Assembly (NCBI GenBank): GCA_033851545.1 | Contig: JAWWOO010000004.1 | Coordinates: forward strand, 62,001-126,000 | Length of the DNA: 64,000 nucleotides | Reading direction: 5' to 3' | From: JAWWOL01 sp033851545 | Lineage (GTDB): Bacteria > Actinomycetota > Actinomycetes > JAWWOL01 | Part shown: positions 9,466 through 18,239 of the stretch, piece by piece | Position numbering within the stretch: the stretch's first letter is position 1 | Layout of the letters: every line of letters starts with the position of its first letter | Program-made: the position numbers and the translations under genes | The notes under the pieces: model-generated | Told to the model about the DNA's origin: nothing | Databases searched by the model: none | Seen by the model: only the letters and a program-made list of their open reading frames with translations

Positions 9466-10458
9466 TCAGCCACCAACTGCGCCGTCGGAAGCGCCCACAG
9501 ACCCACGAGCGCTTGAGCTGGTCCTCTGTTTAGGCGCCTCGGACGTCAGGTCGATGTCCGCCGGCGCGGACAACTTGTCGAGCATCGCGTCCAGCTCGGT
9601 GTCTGTCAGACCAGCCAGACGCTCGTTGACGGTCACAACAGCGTCAAGGAGCGGCATTTCCACTCCTATCGTCTTTGCAAAACCGAGGAAGCCGTTGGTG
9701 TCCTTGGGCAAGCAGACTCCGCCATACGGTGCGCCCCCTCTGATACCGTATTCGCGGTTGAAGGACCCTTCCGCGGACTGCGCGACCGTCGCGGAAATTG
9801 CGTCGTGGTCGAGATTGAGCTCTCGGGCAACTAGCCACATTTCATTCCAGAAGCTGATCTTTGTCGCGTTGTAGATGTTGTGGGCACATTTGATGAATTC
9901 GGCCGTTGCTGGATTGTCAAACACACGCATGTCCCCACCGAAGGGTGACAGCAGTTCCGTCAGCCGCTCTTGTGTCCGCTTGCTGCGTGACGCGACGACG
10001 GTCATCCACGGCCAGCGGAAGTCTTCCGCTGCCGAGGCGGCCCGCAGAAACTCCGGGTTGGACGCCAAGGCGAAGCCCTGGCCCACGGTCTTGCCCGAGC
10101 TGCGCTCGAGGGCGGAGAGGACACGACCCTCAGTCGTGCCGGGTGGGACGGTCGAACGAACGACGACCGTGTGGACTGCCTCTGACTCGGCGAGCGCACG
10201 GCCGACGTCCGTCACCCCTGTGTCGAAGATGCTGAGGTCATAGGCTCGCCCGTTATGCGGGGTAGGCAGCGTGAGGAACACAAACGCTGGCTGGTCATCC
10301 AGTTCTATGCCCTTTTGCGCGTTGAATCCCCCTTCCGTAAGTTGTTCGATTCGGCTATCAAGGACGTCCACGAACGTGACCTGATGGCCGGCCCGTGCGA
10401 ATCCGGTTCCCGTAGCTGTCCCGACCACACCACTGCCGATGATGAAGATTCGTGCCAT
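9466..10458 (-). CDS. UDP-glucose/GDP-mannose dehydrogenase, short form
   Basis: This enzyme of about 330 residues oxidises a nucleotide-bound hexose to a uronic acid with two NAD. Residues 1-180 form the Rossmann domain (GSGVVG at 8-13; PTPHNGRAYDLS; STVPPGTTE). The central domain has AEFIKCAHN with Lys190 and GGVCLPKD with catalytic Cys249. After the central helix (to about 285) only about 45 residues remain. The usual C-terminal nucleotide-binding domain of about 110 residues is missing; family members usually have about 430. The ATG at 10458 is chosen because MARIFIIGSG opens the first strand; in-frame codons further upstream look non-coding. It is the first gene of the cluster and would supply GDP-mannuronate or UDP-glucuronate. 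Which one cannot be told from sequence. Confidence 0.9.
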   Translation of the reverse strand: MARIFIIGSGVVGTATGTGFARAGHQVTFVDVLDSRIEQLTEGGFNAQKGIELDDQPAFVFLTLPTPHNGRAYDLSIFDTGVTDVGRALAESEAVHTVVVRSTVPPGTTEGRVLSALERSSGKTVGQGFALASNPEFLRAASAAEDFRWPWMTVVASRSKRTQERLTELLSPFGGDMRVFDNPATAEFIKCAHNIYNATKISFWNEMWLVARELNLDHDAISATVAQSAEGSFNREYGIRGGAPYGGVCLPKDTNGFLGFAKTIGVEMPLLDAVVTVNERLAGLTDTELDAMLDKLSAPADIDLTSEAPKQRTSSSARGSVGASDGAVGG

Positions 10459-10968
10459 GTCGGCTCCCGCCCGTTCGGCGCCGAGCGACCAGCCGCCGGC
10501 GCGATGTCCGGCGGCACGACGTGACGTCGCCCCCCGGTGCTTGGGTCGAAACTTAGGAGAGGCTTGTTGCATGCGGAAGATCGTTCTGTAACGCCGCGGT
10601 GAACTGATCCGAGCCTCGTCACAGAGGCTCTGACGCTCGTGCTTGTCGTTGGCGAATCGGGACCTGCGTGCCAGTTCCCCTGCTAGACAAGGGAAGTTGT
10701 GCCCCGGAGGACAGCGTCAAATGGTTGGTTCGTTGGGCTCGTCAGGGGAGACGGAGGTCTCCACTCCGTGACGGCACCTCGAAATCGGTCACGGATCGAC
10801 ACCCTCGACGAGTGTCGGGCGGAGGCCGAATGCCAACGGGGAGTGTTCCCATGTTCCCTCGCAGCTGCGGCAACCGTGCCTTCGAAGGTCGAGCTTCGTC
10901 CGGTTTCGTATGTTTTTCACTACGGCCTGGCTGGGCAGACGCGAGCTCCATCGCTGGGTGTTCGACGG
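10459..10968. other. Leader region of the polysaccharide cluster
   Basis: No gene is visible here. The region should hold the promoter of the minus-strand cluster, but I find no convincing -35/-10 pair. A perfect 7-bp inverted repeat, GAGCCTC with a 6-base loop, lies at 10611-10630. It could be an operator or a weak hairpin. Confidence 0.4.
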
Positions 10969-11517
10969 TCATCCAGACTTGTGGTCGCCGGGAGGAAGCG
11001 CCAACCGATGCAAGACTGCAACCAGGGAGAGCCCGTCCTTCATCTCGCCCGACTGGATGATTCCCCTCAAGTCGGACACGGGTATCCATTCCACTTTCTC
11101 GGACTCGTAGGCGTCCGTCGGCGGACCGACGTACTCACCGCCCTGGGCGTGAAATATGTGATAAACCTGGTCCATCAACCCGTTAGCTGGGTGACATTGC
11201 AGTGCCAGCCTCATGGGACCGGGGCGCCAGCCCGTCTCCTCCAGAGCCTCGCGTGCTGCCGCGGCCGCTGGGGTTTCCCCCTCGTCGACGCGGCCAGCTG
11301 GAATCTCCCAGCCCCAGGTATCCGTAATGAAGCGGTGCCGCCAAAGCATCAACAGGCCGCGACGGGGGTCCTCGAGAACGGTGCCGACGGCCGGGCCGGG
11401 GGTCCGAACCACGTGGTGCTCGAAGCGCTGGCCGCCCGGTGGTTGAAGATCTACAAGAGACACGCCAACCCAGTCGCTCTCGTAGACTGACCGCTCACCG
11501 AATATCGTCCACCGCAT
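10969..11517 (-). CDS. NUDIX hydrolase, ADP-ribose pyrophosphatase-like
   Basis: The 182-residue protein contains a full Nudix box: G-x5-E-x7-REALEETGW, starting at GRVDEGE near residue 86. It therefore hydrolyses a nucleoside diphosphate linked to another group. The N-terminal beta-rich part (VGVSLVDLQPP, HHVVRTPGPAVGTVLED) and the spacing resemble ADP-ribose pyrophosphatases, so ADP-ribose or an ADP- or GDP-sugar is a reasonable substrate. The ATG at 11517 opens MRWTIFGERSVYESDWV. It points toward the polysaccharide cluster but is separated from it by 510 bases, so a shared function is not shown. Confidence 0.88.
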   Translation of the reverse strand: MRWTIFGERSVYESDWVGVSLVDLQPPGGQRFEHHVVRTPGPAVGTVLEDPRRGLLMLWRHRFITDTWGWEIPAGRVDEGETPAAAAAREALEETGWRPGPMRLALQCHPANGLMDQVYHIFHAQGGEYVGPPTDAYESEKVEWIPVSDLRGIIQSGEMKDGLSLVAVLHRLALPPGDHKSG

Positions 11518-12000
11518 GACGACTACCGTATCGGATCCGCCCGACGACCCTTAAGCCGCCAACCACCCCTCATCTCTCACCCCATGGCGCTTGATCGTGG
11601 ATGCATCGGTTCCGCGGATCCCGGGCGCCGTTGACGAGTTACTGCCATGAACGAGAGCGTTGGCGCCGGACCAGTGGTCTGCTGCCCTGGTCTGCGACGG
11701 TCACGTGTCGAGGAGGTTTCGTGTTCCGAGGCTCCCGCGATCCAGGTCCCCTCACTTTGGACGGCCGCCTCTAACTGCGCAAATGCCTGGGTGGCCGCTT
11801 CCCCAGCGAATAGCCTCAAGGGTGATTGGCCGTTAAGCGGGTGAATCGTGACAGTTGTCGATGTCAGCCAGCCGCTATAGCGGGGGACAGCCTTGCTTGT
11901 AGCTCACAATGAGAAAGGTCGACTCGCAATCGGCGCCCACCCCGACGAGAGGCACCATGCCGCCAGCCGCCGGGAAAGCTCCAACAACGGCCCTCCGTGA
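11518..12000. other. Intergenic stretch with gene debris
   Basis: Apart from an antitoxin-like remnant on the minus strand, I see no gene, repeat or clear promoter here. Local base composition is lower in GC than the dcd gene that follows. Confidence 0.4.
11740..11910 (-). pseudogene. Possible remnant of MbcA/ParS-type antitoxin C-terminus
   Basis: On the minus strand, two adjoining frames give ELQARLSPAIAAG and then HPLNGQSPLRLFAGEAATQA followed by FAQLEAAVQSEG. This resembles the end of DUF2384 antitoxins, where a PNPxLGGxxPLELL motif precedes a short Leu-rich helix. A frame change separates the parts, no start is visible, and no toxin gene lies nearby. The match is short and could be chance. 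Confidence 0.3.
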
Positions 12001-12576
12001 CTACAACTCGGTGCGGGAGAAGTTGAGGTAGGACCTTGACGGGGTCGGACCACGCTGGCCTTGGTAGCGGCTGCCGGCCTTGGCCGAGCCGTACGGGTGC
12101 TCGGCGGCGCTGGTCATGCGCAGGATGCAGAGCTGCCCGACCTTCATCCCAGGCCACAGCTTGATGGGCAGCGTCGCGACGTTGGACAGCTCGAGGGTCA
12201 CGTGACCGGTGAACCCCGGGTCGATGAAGCCGGCCGTCGAGTGGGTGAGCAGGCCGAGCCGGCCGAGGCTCGACTTGCCTTCGAGGCGCCCGGCCAGGTC
12301 GTCGGGCAGCGACACGGTCTCGTACGTCGAGCCGAGCACGAACTCACCGGGGTGCAGGATGAATGGCTCGTTTCCCGCCGGCTCGATGAGCTCGGTCAGG
12401 TCCTCCTGCTGCTCGGACGGGTCGATGAACCCGTACCGGTGGTTCTGGAAGACCCGGAAGTAGCGGTCCAGGCGCAGGTCCACGCTGGACGGCTGGATCA
12501 TCGCGGGGTCGTACGGGTCGACGCCGACCCGTCCGGACTCGATCTCGGCACGGAGATCACGATCACTGAGAAGCAC
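12001..12576 (-). CDS. dcd: dCTP deaminase
   Basis: The 191-residue protein matches dCTP deaminases over its full length. It starts MLLSDRDLRAEIESG and has IQPSSVDLRLD, GKSSLGRLGL (100-109; Ser and Arg of the active site) and HSTAGFIDPGFTGHVTLEL with catalytic Glu129. It ends SAKAGSRYQGQRGPTPSRSY, the nucleotide-closing tail. Actinobacterial Dcd is often bifunctional and turns dCTP directly into dUMP, so it feeds dTMP synthesis. The start is GTG at 12576. It stands alone, divergent from the tRNA-Gly gene. This looks like stable backbone DNA in contrast with the debris to its left. Confidence 0.97.
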   Translation of the reverse strand: MLLSDRDLRAEIESGRVGVDPYDPAMIQPSSVDLRLDRYFRVFQNHRYGFIDPSEQQEDLTELIEPAGNEPFILHPGEFVLGSTYETVSLPDDLAGRLEGKSSLGRLGLLTHSTAGFIDPGFTGHVTLELSNVATLPIKLWPGMKVGQLCILRMTSAAEHPYGSAKAGSRYQGQRGPTPSRSYLNFSRTEL

Positions 12577-12647
12577 GGGCGGACGATACCGCGTCGGCTG
12601 GCTACTATGTCCCTGGGGCCTCGACTCGAGCGTGTTCGAGGTCTTAC

Positions 12648-12721
12648 GCGGGTGTAGTTCAATGGTAGAACATCAGCTTCCCAAGCTGACAGTGCGGGTT
12701 CGATTCCCGTCACCCGCTCCA
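12648..12721 (+). tRNA. tRNA-Gly (CCC)
   Basis: A complete cloverleaf is visible. The acceptor stem GCGGGTG (12648-12654) pairs with CACCCGC (12711-12717). The anticodon stem TCAGC/GCTGA encloses the loop TTCCCAA, giving anticodon CCC. The T-arm is GCGGG-TTCGATT-CCCGT. The 3' CCA is encoded at 12719-12721. It reads GGG glycine codons. Confidence 0.97.
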
Positions 12722-12866
12722 CGTGACCTGCCCTCCGGGGGCTGCTGTGCACCTGGCCGCGGCCTACCCTTTGCCGAAATGTCACCCTCGTGCCTCTGTC
12801 CCGATATGCCCCGGAACGTCTAGCGTCGTCGCGGTCATGACATGTTGGACCACTCGGGGAGTTTCC

Positions 12867-15200
12867 ATGCGTATTCTCGCTCGGCGTCGGGCCGGAGCAG
12901 CCGGCGCCACGGTCGCCATCGGCGCGCTGCTTGCCGCCTCCGGCGTTGCCTCAGCTGACTCGGCCACGTCACCGCCAGCAGCTGCCCCTCCGACCTCGTC
13001 CTGCCACCTGGACAACGGCATCAAGCATGTGATCAACCTGACCTTCGACAACGTGCACTTCTTCCGCGACAACCCCAATGTCCCGTCCGACCTCGAGCAG
13101 ATGCCGACGCTGTACAAGTTCCTCAAGGACAACGGCACGGTGCTGTCGAACATGCACACGCCGCTGATCGCGCACACCGCCGAGGACAGCCTCGCCATCT
13201 ACTCCGGCCTGTACGGCGACCGCCACGGCCAGCCGGTCAGCAACTCGTACAAGACGTTCAAGCCGGACGGGACCACCGAGTCCGACGCCTCGTTCACCTA
13301 CTGGACCTCGCCGGTGATCAGCGCCGGCAAGCCGTCGACGAACGACCCCGCACCCTCGATGGTCTACTCCCCCACGGTTCCCGCGCGGAACTCCGCACCC
13401 ACGCAGGTCGCGCCCGAGCCGTGGGTCGCCTTCAACAAGGCCGGCTGCTCTGTCGGCGCGTTCTCCACGGCGAACATGGTGCTCGAGAATGCCGGCGACA
13501 TCCCCACCGTCTTCGGCACGACCCCACCGCTGGGTACGTACGCCAACACGACCAGCGCCTTCATCGGCGAGGCGGTGCACTGCGGCCTCGGCGACACGGC
13601 CTGCGAGCAGGCCGCCGGAGCGGTCACCGACACGCCGCCGGCCGCGAACAACCCGGGTAGCGCCACGTACAAGACCTTGTTCGGGCACAAGAACGTCGCC
13701 CCGTTCATCGTCGCCGGAGCCCAGGCTCCGGCGCCCTACCGGATCGCCGACAACGCCGGCAACCTCGTCGACCTCGACAACCGGGAGATCGCCGACTTCC
13801 GCGGCAATGTGGGCTTCCCGGGCTTCAGTCCGACGCCGGCGCAGAGCCTCGCCGAGATCGCCGACATGCAGGAGGCGGGCGTGCCCGTCACCTACGGCTA
13901 CATCGCCGACATCCACGAGCGCAAGGACGCGAGCATCAACTGCACGACCGCCGACGCCACGGGCTTCGGAAACGCACTCGGCCCGGGCGACGCCTGCTAC
14001 GTCGAGAATGCAAGGGCGTACGACGCTGCGTTCGCCAAGTTCCTGAAGCGGCTGGCGAGTGACGGCATCACTGCCCGCAACACCCTGTTCGTGGTCGGCT
14101 CGGAGGAGAACGACCACTTCGCCGGGGCCAACGTCGGCCGCGCCGAGGCGCCCACCGACCCGGCGAACTGCGACGGCGTGACCACGCCGTGCAAGTACGC
14201 GCACGGCCAAGTCGGCGAGGTCCAGGCCAACCTGCCCGGGCTGCTTTCCCAGGAGCGAGGCAACACCACGCCGTTCGACGTCGAGCCTCAGGGGGCTGCG
14301 ATCTACGTCCACGGCAGCTCCGCCGTGTCACCGCCGGCGAACGATCCCTCGGTTCGCCAGCTCGAGCGGGACACTGCCGCCATCACCGCCGACAACCCGC
14401 ACAGCGGGGTGGCCGGTGAGACGGTCGTGAACTACCAGGCCGGGGCAACGGAGCAACGCATCCTGCACCTGGAGACCGCAGACCCGCAACGGACACCGAC
14501 GTTCACCGTCTTCCCGAAGCCCGACTACTACTTCGACGCCGCCGCACCTGCTTGCGCCGGATCGGCCAACCCGGCGGCCGCCTGCGTGACGGTGAACTCG
14601 AGGTTCGCCTGGAACCACGGCTACTACAATCCCGACATCGTCATCACCTGGTCCTCGTTCGTCGGACCTGGTGTCAGCCACGAGGGCGTCGATGGTCCCA
14701 TGCCCGCGGACAGCCCGCAGGTCAAGGACCCGAACGGCGGCGGCCTGGCTCCCGCGTACAGCACCAAGGGCACCTGGACCGACGAGACCGACGTGCGGCC
14801 GACCATGCTGCGCCTTGCCGGCCTCGCCGACGACTATGTGATGGACGGCCGCGTCATCACCGAGATCCTGTCGCGCGACAGTGATCTCCGTGGTGTGGCG
14901 ACCCTGGGCAGCTGCTACAAGCAGCTCAACGCAAGCGTGGGTGCCTTCGGTACGGACACGCTGCTGGCCTCGACGCACGCCTTGGCCAGCGGGTCGGCGG
15001 CCGACGACAGCGCGTACACCGCGACAGATGCGGCGCTGTCGTCGCTGGCAGACCGCCGGGACGCCCTGGCGAGCACGATCAAGGGCGAGCTGGACCAGGC
15101 GGAGTTCCACGGCGCAGAGCTCGACCGCCGGGTCGTGAGCGGCCAGGTGGACTCGTGCCAGGCGTTGCTGGCGGAGGCCTCCGCCCTGGCGCAGGCCTGA
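12867..15200 (+). CDS. Secreted alkaline-phosphatase-superfamily protein
   Basis: This is a protein of about 777 residues with a cleavable signal peptide: Arg-rich start, hydrophobic core, and SGVASADS near residues 30-36. The mature part begins INLTFDNVHFFRDNP and continues MPTLYKFLKDNGTVLSNMHT, then LIAHTAEDSLAIYSGLYG. This pattern fits the alkaline phosphatase/sulfatase fold, in which Asp and Thr near the N-terminus bind metal and act as nucleophile. Later HGYYNPDIVITW and DETDVRPTMLRLAGL recall the C-terminal metal-site region. The substrate is unknown; phosphodiester or phosphomonoester cleavage outside the cell is likely. The ATG at 12867 is preferred over upstream starts because GGGGAG lies just before it and the signal peptide follows at once. 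It is a single gene, ended by the hairpin at 15217. Confidence 0.75.
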   Translation: MRILARRRAGAAGATVAIGALLAASGVASADSATSPPAAAPPTSSCHLDNGIKHVINLTFDNVHFFRDNPNVPSDLEQMPTLYKFLKDNGTVLSNMHTPLIAHTAEDSLAIYSGLYGDRHGQPVSNSYKTFKPDGTTESDASFTYWTSPVISAGKPSTNDPAPSMVYSPTVPARNSAPTQVAPEPWVAFNKAGCSVGAFSTANMVLENAGDIPTVFGTTPPLGTYANTTSAFIGEAVHCGLGDTACEQAAGAVTDTPPAANNPGSATYKTLFGHKNVAPFIVAGAQAPAPYRIADNAGNLVDLDNREIADFRGNVGFPGFSPTPAQSLAEIADMQEAGVPVTYGYIADIHERKDASINCTTADATGFGNALGPGDACYVENARAYDAAFAKFLKRLASDGITARNTLFVVGSEENDHFAGANVGRAEAPTDPANCDGVTTPCKYAHGQVGEVQANLPGLLSQERGNTTPFDVEPQGAAIYVHGSSAVSPPANDPSVRQLERDTAAITADNPHSGVAGETVVNYQAGATEQRILHLETADPQRTPTFTVFPKPDYYFDAAAPACAGSANPAAACVTVNSRFAWNHGYYNPDIVITWSSFVGPGVSHEGVDGPMPADSPQVKDPNGGGLAPAYSTKGTWTDETDVRPTMLRLAGLADDYVMDGRVITEILSRDSDLRGVATLGSCYKQLNASVGAFGTDTLLASTHALASGSAADDSAYTATDAALSSLADRRDALASTIKGELDQAEFHGAELDRRVVSGQVDSCQALLAEASALAQA

Positions 15201-15216
15201 AGGATGCCCTCCCAGC

Positions 15217-15255
15217 GACTCTGCGTTGCCCGCGATCTACGGGCAACGCAGAGTC
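15217..15255. repeat. Dispersed hairpin repeat, copy 1
   Basis: A perfect 16-bp inverted repeat (arms 15217-15232 and 15240-15255) encloses the loop CGATCTA. It starts 17 bases after the phosphatase-like stop and may end its transcript. The same core recurs at 15294 and 56893. Confidence 0.85.
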
Positions 15256-15293
15256 TCTGGGCAGGAACCCGCGCCAGGTAACTAGTGCCACCA

Positions 15294-15332
15294 GACTCTG
15301 AGCTGCCCGCGATCTACGGGCAACGCAGAGTC
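15294..15332. repeat. Dispersed hairpin repeat, copy 2
   Basis: This second copy has the same loop CGATCTA and right arm (15317-15332). Its left arm (15294-15309) carries two changes that spoil pairing, so this copy is partly decayed. It lies before the 3' end of the TetR gene. Confidence 0.8.
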
Positions 15333-15354
15333 TCTGGAGAGGTAACTGGTGCGG

Positions 15355-15924
15355 CTAACGCGCGCGCAGCAGGCGTAGGCAGGTGCGGGTCAACGTCTCG
15401 CGCAGCTCGTCGTCGCTGAGGTCCGACAGCTCCGCGACGAAGTCCGGCACCGTGTTGAGCAGGTGGTAGGCGAGGCGTTCGTCTGGGGTTGGATTGTCGC
15501 CGAACAACAGTCGTTCGGCTCGTGCCCGGAGCTCCGTCGCGGGAGCGTCAAACTCCTTCTGCCTTCGCAGCGCCGGATCGCCGCCGGCGAGCGCGGTGAG
15601 GGCACGGCTCGCCACCATGAGCTCGGCGAAGCCCGCCACCAGCCGCTGCGTCCGCTCCCGCTTGCCGCGGATGGCCTCCGCCTCCTCCATCAGCCGGCGC
15701 ATCGCCTCGAACGTCGGCGCCACGGCCGCCTCGAGGATCTCCGCCTTGGTGTGGAAGTAGTAGTAGACGTTGGCCTTCCGCACCCCCATGGCGTCAGCGA
15801 TCATCTGCAACGACGTCGCGTCGTAGCCGTGCTCGGCGAACAGCCGCTGGGCCGTCTCCAGCACCAGCCGACGGGTCTGCTCTGCCTGCTCAGCCCTCGT
15901 CGTGAGTGTCTTCTGCATGGTCAT
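15355..15924 (-). CDS. TetR-family repressor
   Basis: This is a TetR-type regulator of about 189 residues. The N-terminal helix-turn-helix is plain: LVLETAQRLFAEHGYDATS, then LQMIADAMGVRKANVYYYF. The C-terminal ligand domain is variable, as usual. It is divergent from an MMPL transporter, so it most likely represses that exporter and responds to its substrate. I choose ATG 15924. The minus strand shows TTGACT (15958-15953), 16 bases, then TATGCT (15936-15931), which puts the transcription start at about this ATG. That would give a leaderless mRNA, common in actinomycetes. Upstream in-frame starts (ATG 15939, GTG 15948) would lie inside the promoter and have no ribosome site. Confidence 0.9.
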   Translation of the reverse strand: MTMQKTLTTRAEQAEQTRRLVLETAQRLFAEHGYDATSLQMIADAMGVRKANVYYYFHTKAEILEAAVAPTFEAMRRLMEEAEAIRGKRERTQRLVAGFAELMVASRALTALAGGDPALRRQKEFDAPATELRARAERLLFGDNPTPDERLAYHLLNTVPDFVAELSDLSDDELRETLTRTCLRLLRAR

Positions 15925-15953
15925 GGTGTCAGCATACATTGGCCGCACGACTA

Positions 15954-15967
15954 GTCAATCACTTGAC
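15954..15967. promoter_or_regulatory. Operator between tetR and the MMPL gene
   Basis: GTCAA-TCAC-TTGAC forms a perfect 5-bp inverted repeat. It covers the -35 box of the tetR promoter, as expected for autorepression. On the plus strand two near-identical 11-mers, ACGGCTAACGA (15970) and ACGGCCAACGA (16004), follow and may be further contacts for the MMPL promoter. Confidence 0.6.
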
Positions 15968-16037
15968 GGACGGCTAACGACCTGGTTCGCTGTCATTAGT
16001 CGAACGGCCAACGAACCTCACGTCAGGAGAGCCGCAA

Positions 16038-18221
16038 ATGTCCGTCTACCTGTTCCGCCTCGGGCGCTTCGCCTACCGCCGCCGCCGCGCCGTCCTGGCC
16101 GGTTGGCTGTTGGTCCTGGTGGCGGTCGTCGCCATCTCTCTCGGTGCCGGGGGCAAGGAGAACAACAGCTTCTCCGTCCCGAACACGGAGTCGCAGAACG
16201 CTTTGAACGTCCTGCAGGACAGGCTGCCGGCTTTCAGCGGCGGCCAGACACAGGTCGTCTTCGCGGCCGCGAATGGCACCAAGGTCACCGACCCCGCCCA
16301 GCAGGCAGCCATCGAGTCAGCCGTCGCCAACCTGGCGCACGCACCCCAGGTTGCCGTTGCCACTGACCCGTTCAACCCGCGGCTGGTCTCGCCCGACGGG
16401 CAGGTCGCGCTGGCGAGCGTGCAGTTCTCCGCCAGCCAGGCCAACGTGAAGACCTCGTCGCTCGACGCCGTCGTCAGGGCGGTCGCCCCTGCCAAAGCAG
16501 CAGGACTCAACGTGCAGTACTCCGGCAGCGTCTACCCCGGATCCAACGCCAGGCTCTCCGAGACTCCCGAGCTGGTAGGCATTCTCGCCGCAGCCCTGAT
16601 CCTGCTGGTCACCTTCGGCTCGGTGGTGGCCGCTGGTGTGCCGATCGTCACGGCCATGCTCGGCGTCGTGGCAGCGTTGATGGGAGTCGGCGCGCTCGCC
16701 GCTGTGATCGACGTCCCGTCCGCGGCCACGTCGCTCGGCCTGATGCTGGGGCTGTCCACCGGCATCGACTACGCGTTGTTCATCGTGTCCCGGCACCGGA
16801 CCAACCTGCTGAACGGCATGAGCCCGGCAGAGTCCGTGCCGCTGGCCCTCGGTACGGCAGGCGGGTCCGTCGTCTTCGCCGCCCTCACCGTCGTCATCGC
16901 CCTCGCCGGCCTGTCCGTCGTCGGCATCCCGTTCCTGACCGTCATGGGGCTCAGCGCTGCAGGCGCCGTCATGACCGCCTTGCTCATCGCCATCACCCTG
17001 CTGCCGGCTCTGCTCGGCTTCGCCGGCCAGCGGGTCACCCGGTTCCGCAGCCTGCCGGGCATGCGCGGCCACGCCGAGCGGGTCGCCCGCCAGGGGGCCG
17101 CCGAGCCGCACCGCATCTGGGGCGCCCGCTGGGCCCGGTTCGTCATCCGGCGCCGGATCCCCTTGCTGGTAGGCGGAGTCGCCGCCCTAGCAGTGCTGTC
17201 GGTCCCCGTCGCGGGCATCCAGCTCGGCCTGCCCGGCGGCGAGTCACAGCCGAAGAGCACGACCGTCCGGCAGGCCTCCGACCTGACCACCCAGCACTTC
17301 GGTGCGGGTTTCAACGGGCCGCTGCTGGTCGTCGCCGACACCACCTCGGCCACCTCGACCGGCCTGACGACTCTCGCCCACCGGCTGGGAACCGAGCCCG
17401 ACGTCGCGACCGTGAGCACCGGCGCCGTACAGAATGGCGTCTCCATCGTGCAGGTCATCCCCAAGACCGGACCGAACGACAAGGCGACCTCCGACCTGGT
17501 CAGCCAGATCCGGCATGACCGTCCGACAATTCAAGCTGGTACGGGCATCCACTACCTCGTCGGCGGGACGACGGCCTCCAACATCGACACCTCCGCCAAG
17601 CTCTCGGCCGCGATGCCGGTCTTCCTCGGCGTTGTCGTCGGCCTGGCGTTCCTGCTCCTGACCTTCGCCTTCCGGACGATCCTGGTGCCGCTCAAGTCGA
17701 TTGTCGGGTTCCTGCTCTCGGTCGGTGCGGCCTTCGGCGCTCAGGTTGCGGTGTTCCAGTGGGGCTGGGGTGCCAGCCTGCTGGGTGTGACTCCGAGCGA
17801 GACCGTGAGCTTCCTGCCGGTGCTGCTGCTGGCGATCATCTTCGGCCTGTCGAGCGACTACGAGGTGTTCGTGGTCTCGCGGATCAAGGAGGACTTCACT
17901 CTCACGGGTGACGCCCGGGGCGCTGTGGAGCGCGGCACCGGTCAGTCGGCCCGCGTCGTCACCGCCGCTGCACTGATCATGTTCGGGGTCTTCGTCGCCT
18001 TCGTCTTCGCGGCCGACCCGGCCATCAAGGCGATCGGGTTCACCCTCGCGGTCGGCGTACTCTTCGACGCCTTCATCGTCCGGCTCACCCTGGTGCCGGC
18101 GGCCATGGCGATCCTCGGGTCGCGGCTCTGGTACCACCCGCAGTGGTTCGCCCGCCTCGTGCCGGACGCGGACATCGAGGGCCAGCGGCTCGAGCGCGAG
18201 CTGGCGTCCTCAGCCGCGTAG
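16038..18221 (+). CDS. MMPL-family transporter
   Basis: This 727-residue RND-type membrane protein has two MMPL halves. Each half has one N-terminal helix, a large outside loop and a bundle of five to six helices. The first half has helix 1 at about 19-39 and the bundle from about 175. In the bundle LGLMLGLSTGIDYALFIVSRH carries the conserved Asp-Tyr of the proton path, and the second half has FGLSSDYEVFVVSRIKE. Members export lipids, siderophores or drugs; the substrate here is unknown. The ATG at 16038 has CAGGAGAG upstream. Divergence from tetR with a shared operator suggests inducible export. A UUCG-capped hairpin ends the gene. Confidence 0.93.
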   Translation: MSVYLFRLGRFAYRRRRAVLAGWLLVLVAVVAISLGAGGKENNSFSVPNTESQNALNVLQDRLPAFSGGQTQVVFAAANGTKVTDPAQQAAIESAVANLAHAPQVAVATDPFNPRLVSPDGQVALASVQFSASQANVKTSSLDAVVRAVAPAKAAGLNVQYSGSVYPGSNARLSETPELVGILAAALILLVTFGSVVAAGVPIVTAMLGVVAALMGVGALAAVIDVPSAATSLGLMLGLSTGIDYALFIVSRHRTNLLNGMSPAESVPLALGTAGGSVVFAALTVVIALAGLSVVGIPFLTVMGLSAAGAVMTALLIAITLLPALLGFAGQRVTRFRSLPGMRGHAERVARQGAAEPHRIWGARWARFVIRRRIPLLVGGVAALAVLSVPVAGIQLGLPGGESQPKSTTVRQASDLTTQHFGAGFNGPLLVVADTTSATSTGLTTLAHRLGTEPDVATVSTGAVQNGVSIVQVIPKTGPNDKATSDLVSQIRHDRPTIQAGTGIHYLVGGTTASNIDTSAKLSAAMPVFLGVVVGLAFLLLTFAFRTILVPLKSIVGFLLSVGAAFGAQVAVFQWGWGASLLGVTPSETVSFLPVLLLAIIFGLSSDYEVFVVSRIKEDFTLTGDARGAVERGTGQSARVVTAAALIMFGVFVAFVFAADPAIKAIGFTLAVGVLFDAFIVRLTLVPAAMAILGSRLWYHPQWFARLVPDADIEGQRLERELASSAA

Positions 18222-18239
18222 GGCGGGGTCTCAGGTCGT

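Noticed and set aside
12648..12721. tRNA-Gly as attachment site of the left-hand low-GC region
   Set aside because: The tRNA 3' end faces away from that region, dcd lies between, and I see no integrase and no second copy of the tRNA end.
12969..14312. Long minus-strand open frame (447 codons) opposite the secreted phosphatase-like gene
   Set aside because: It is an antisense shadow of GC-rich codons, with Val/Gly/Arg-rich low-complexity translation, no motif and no ribosome site.
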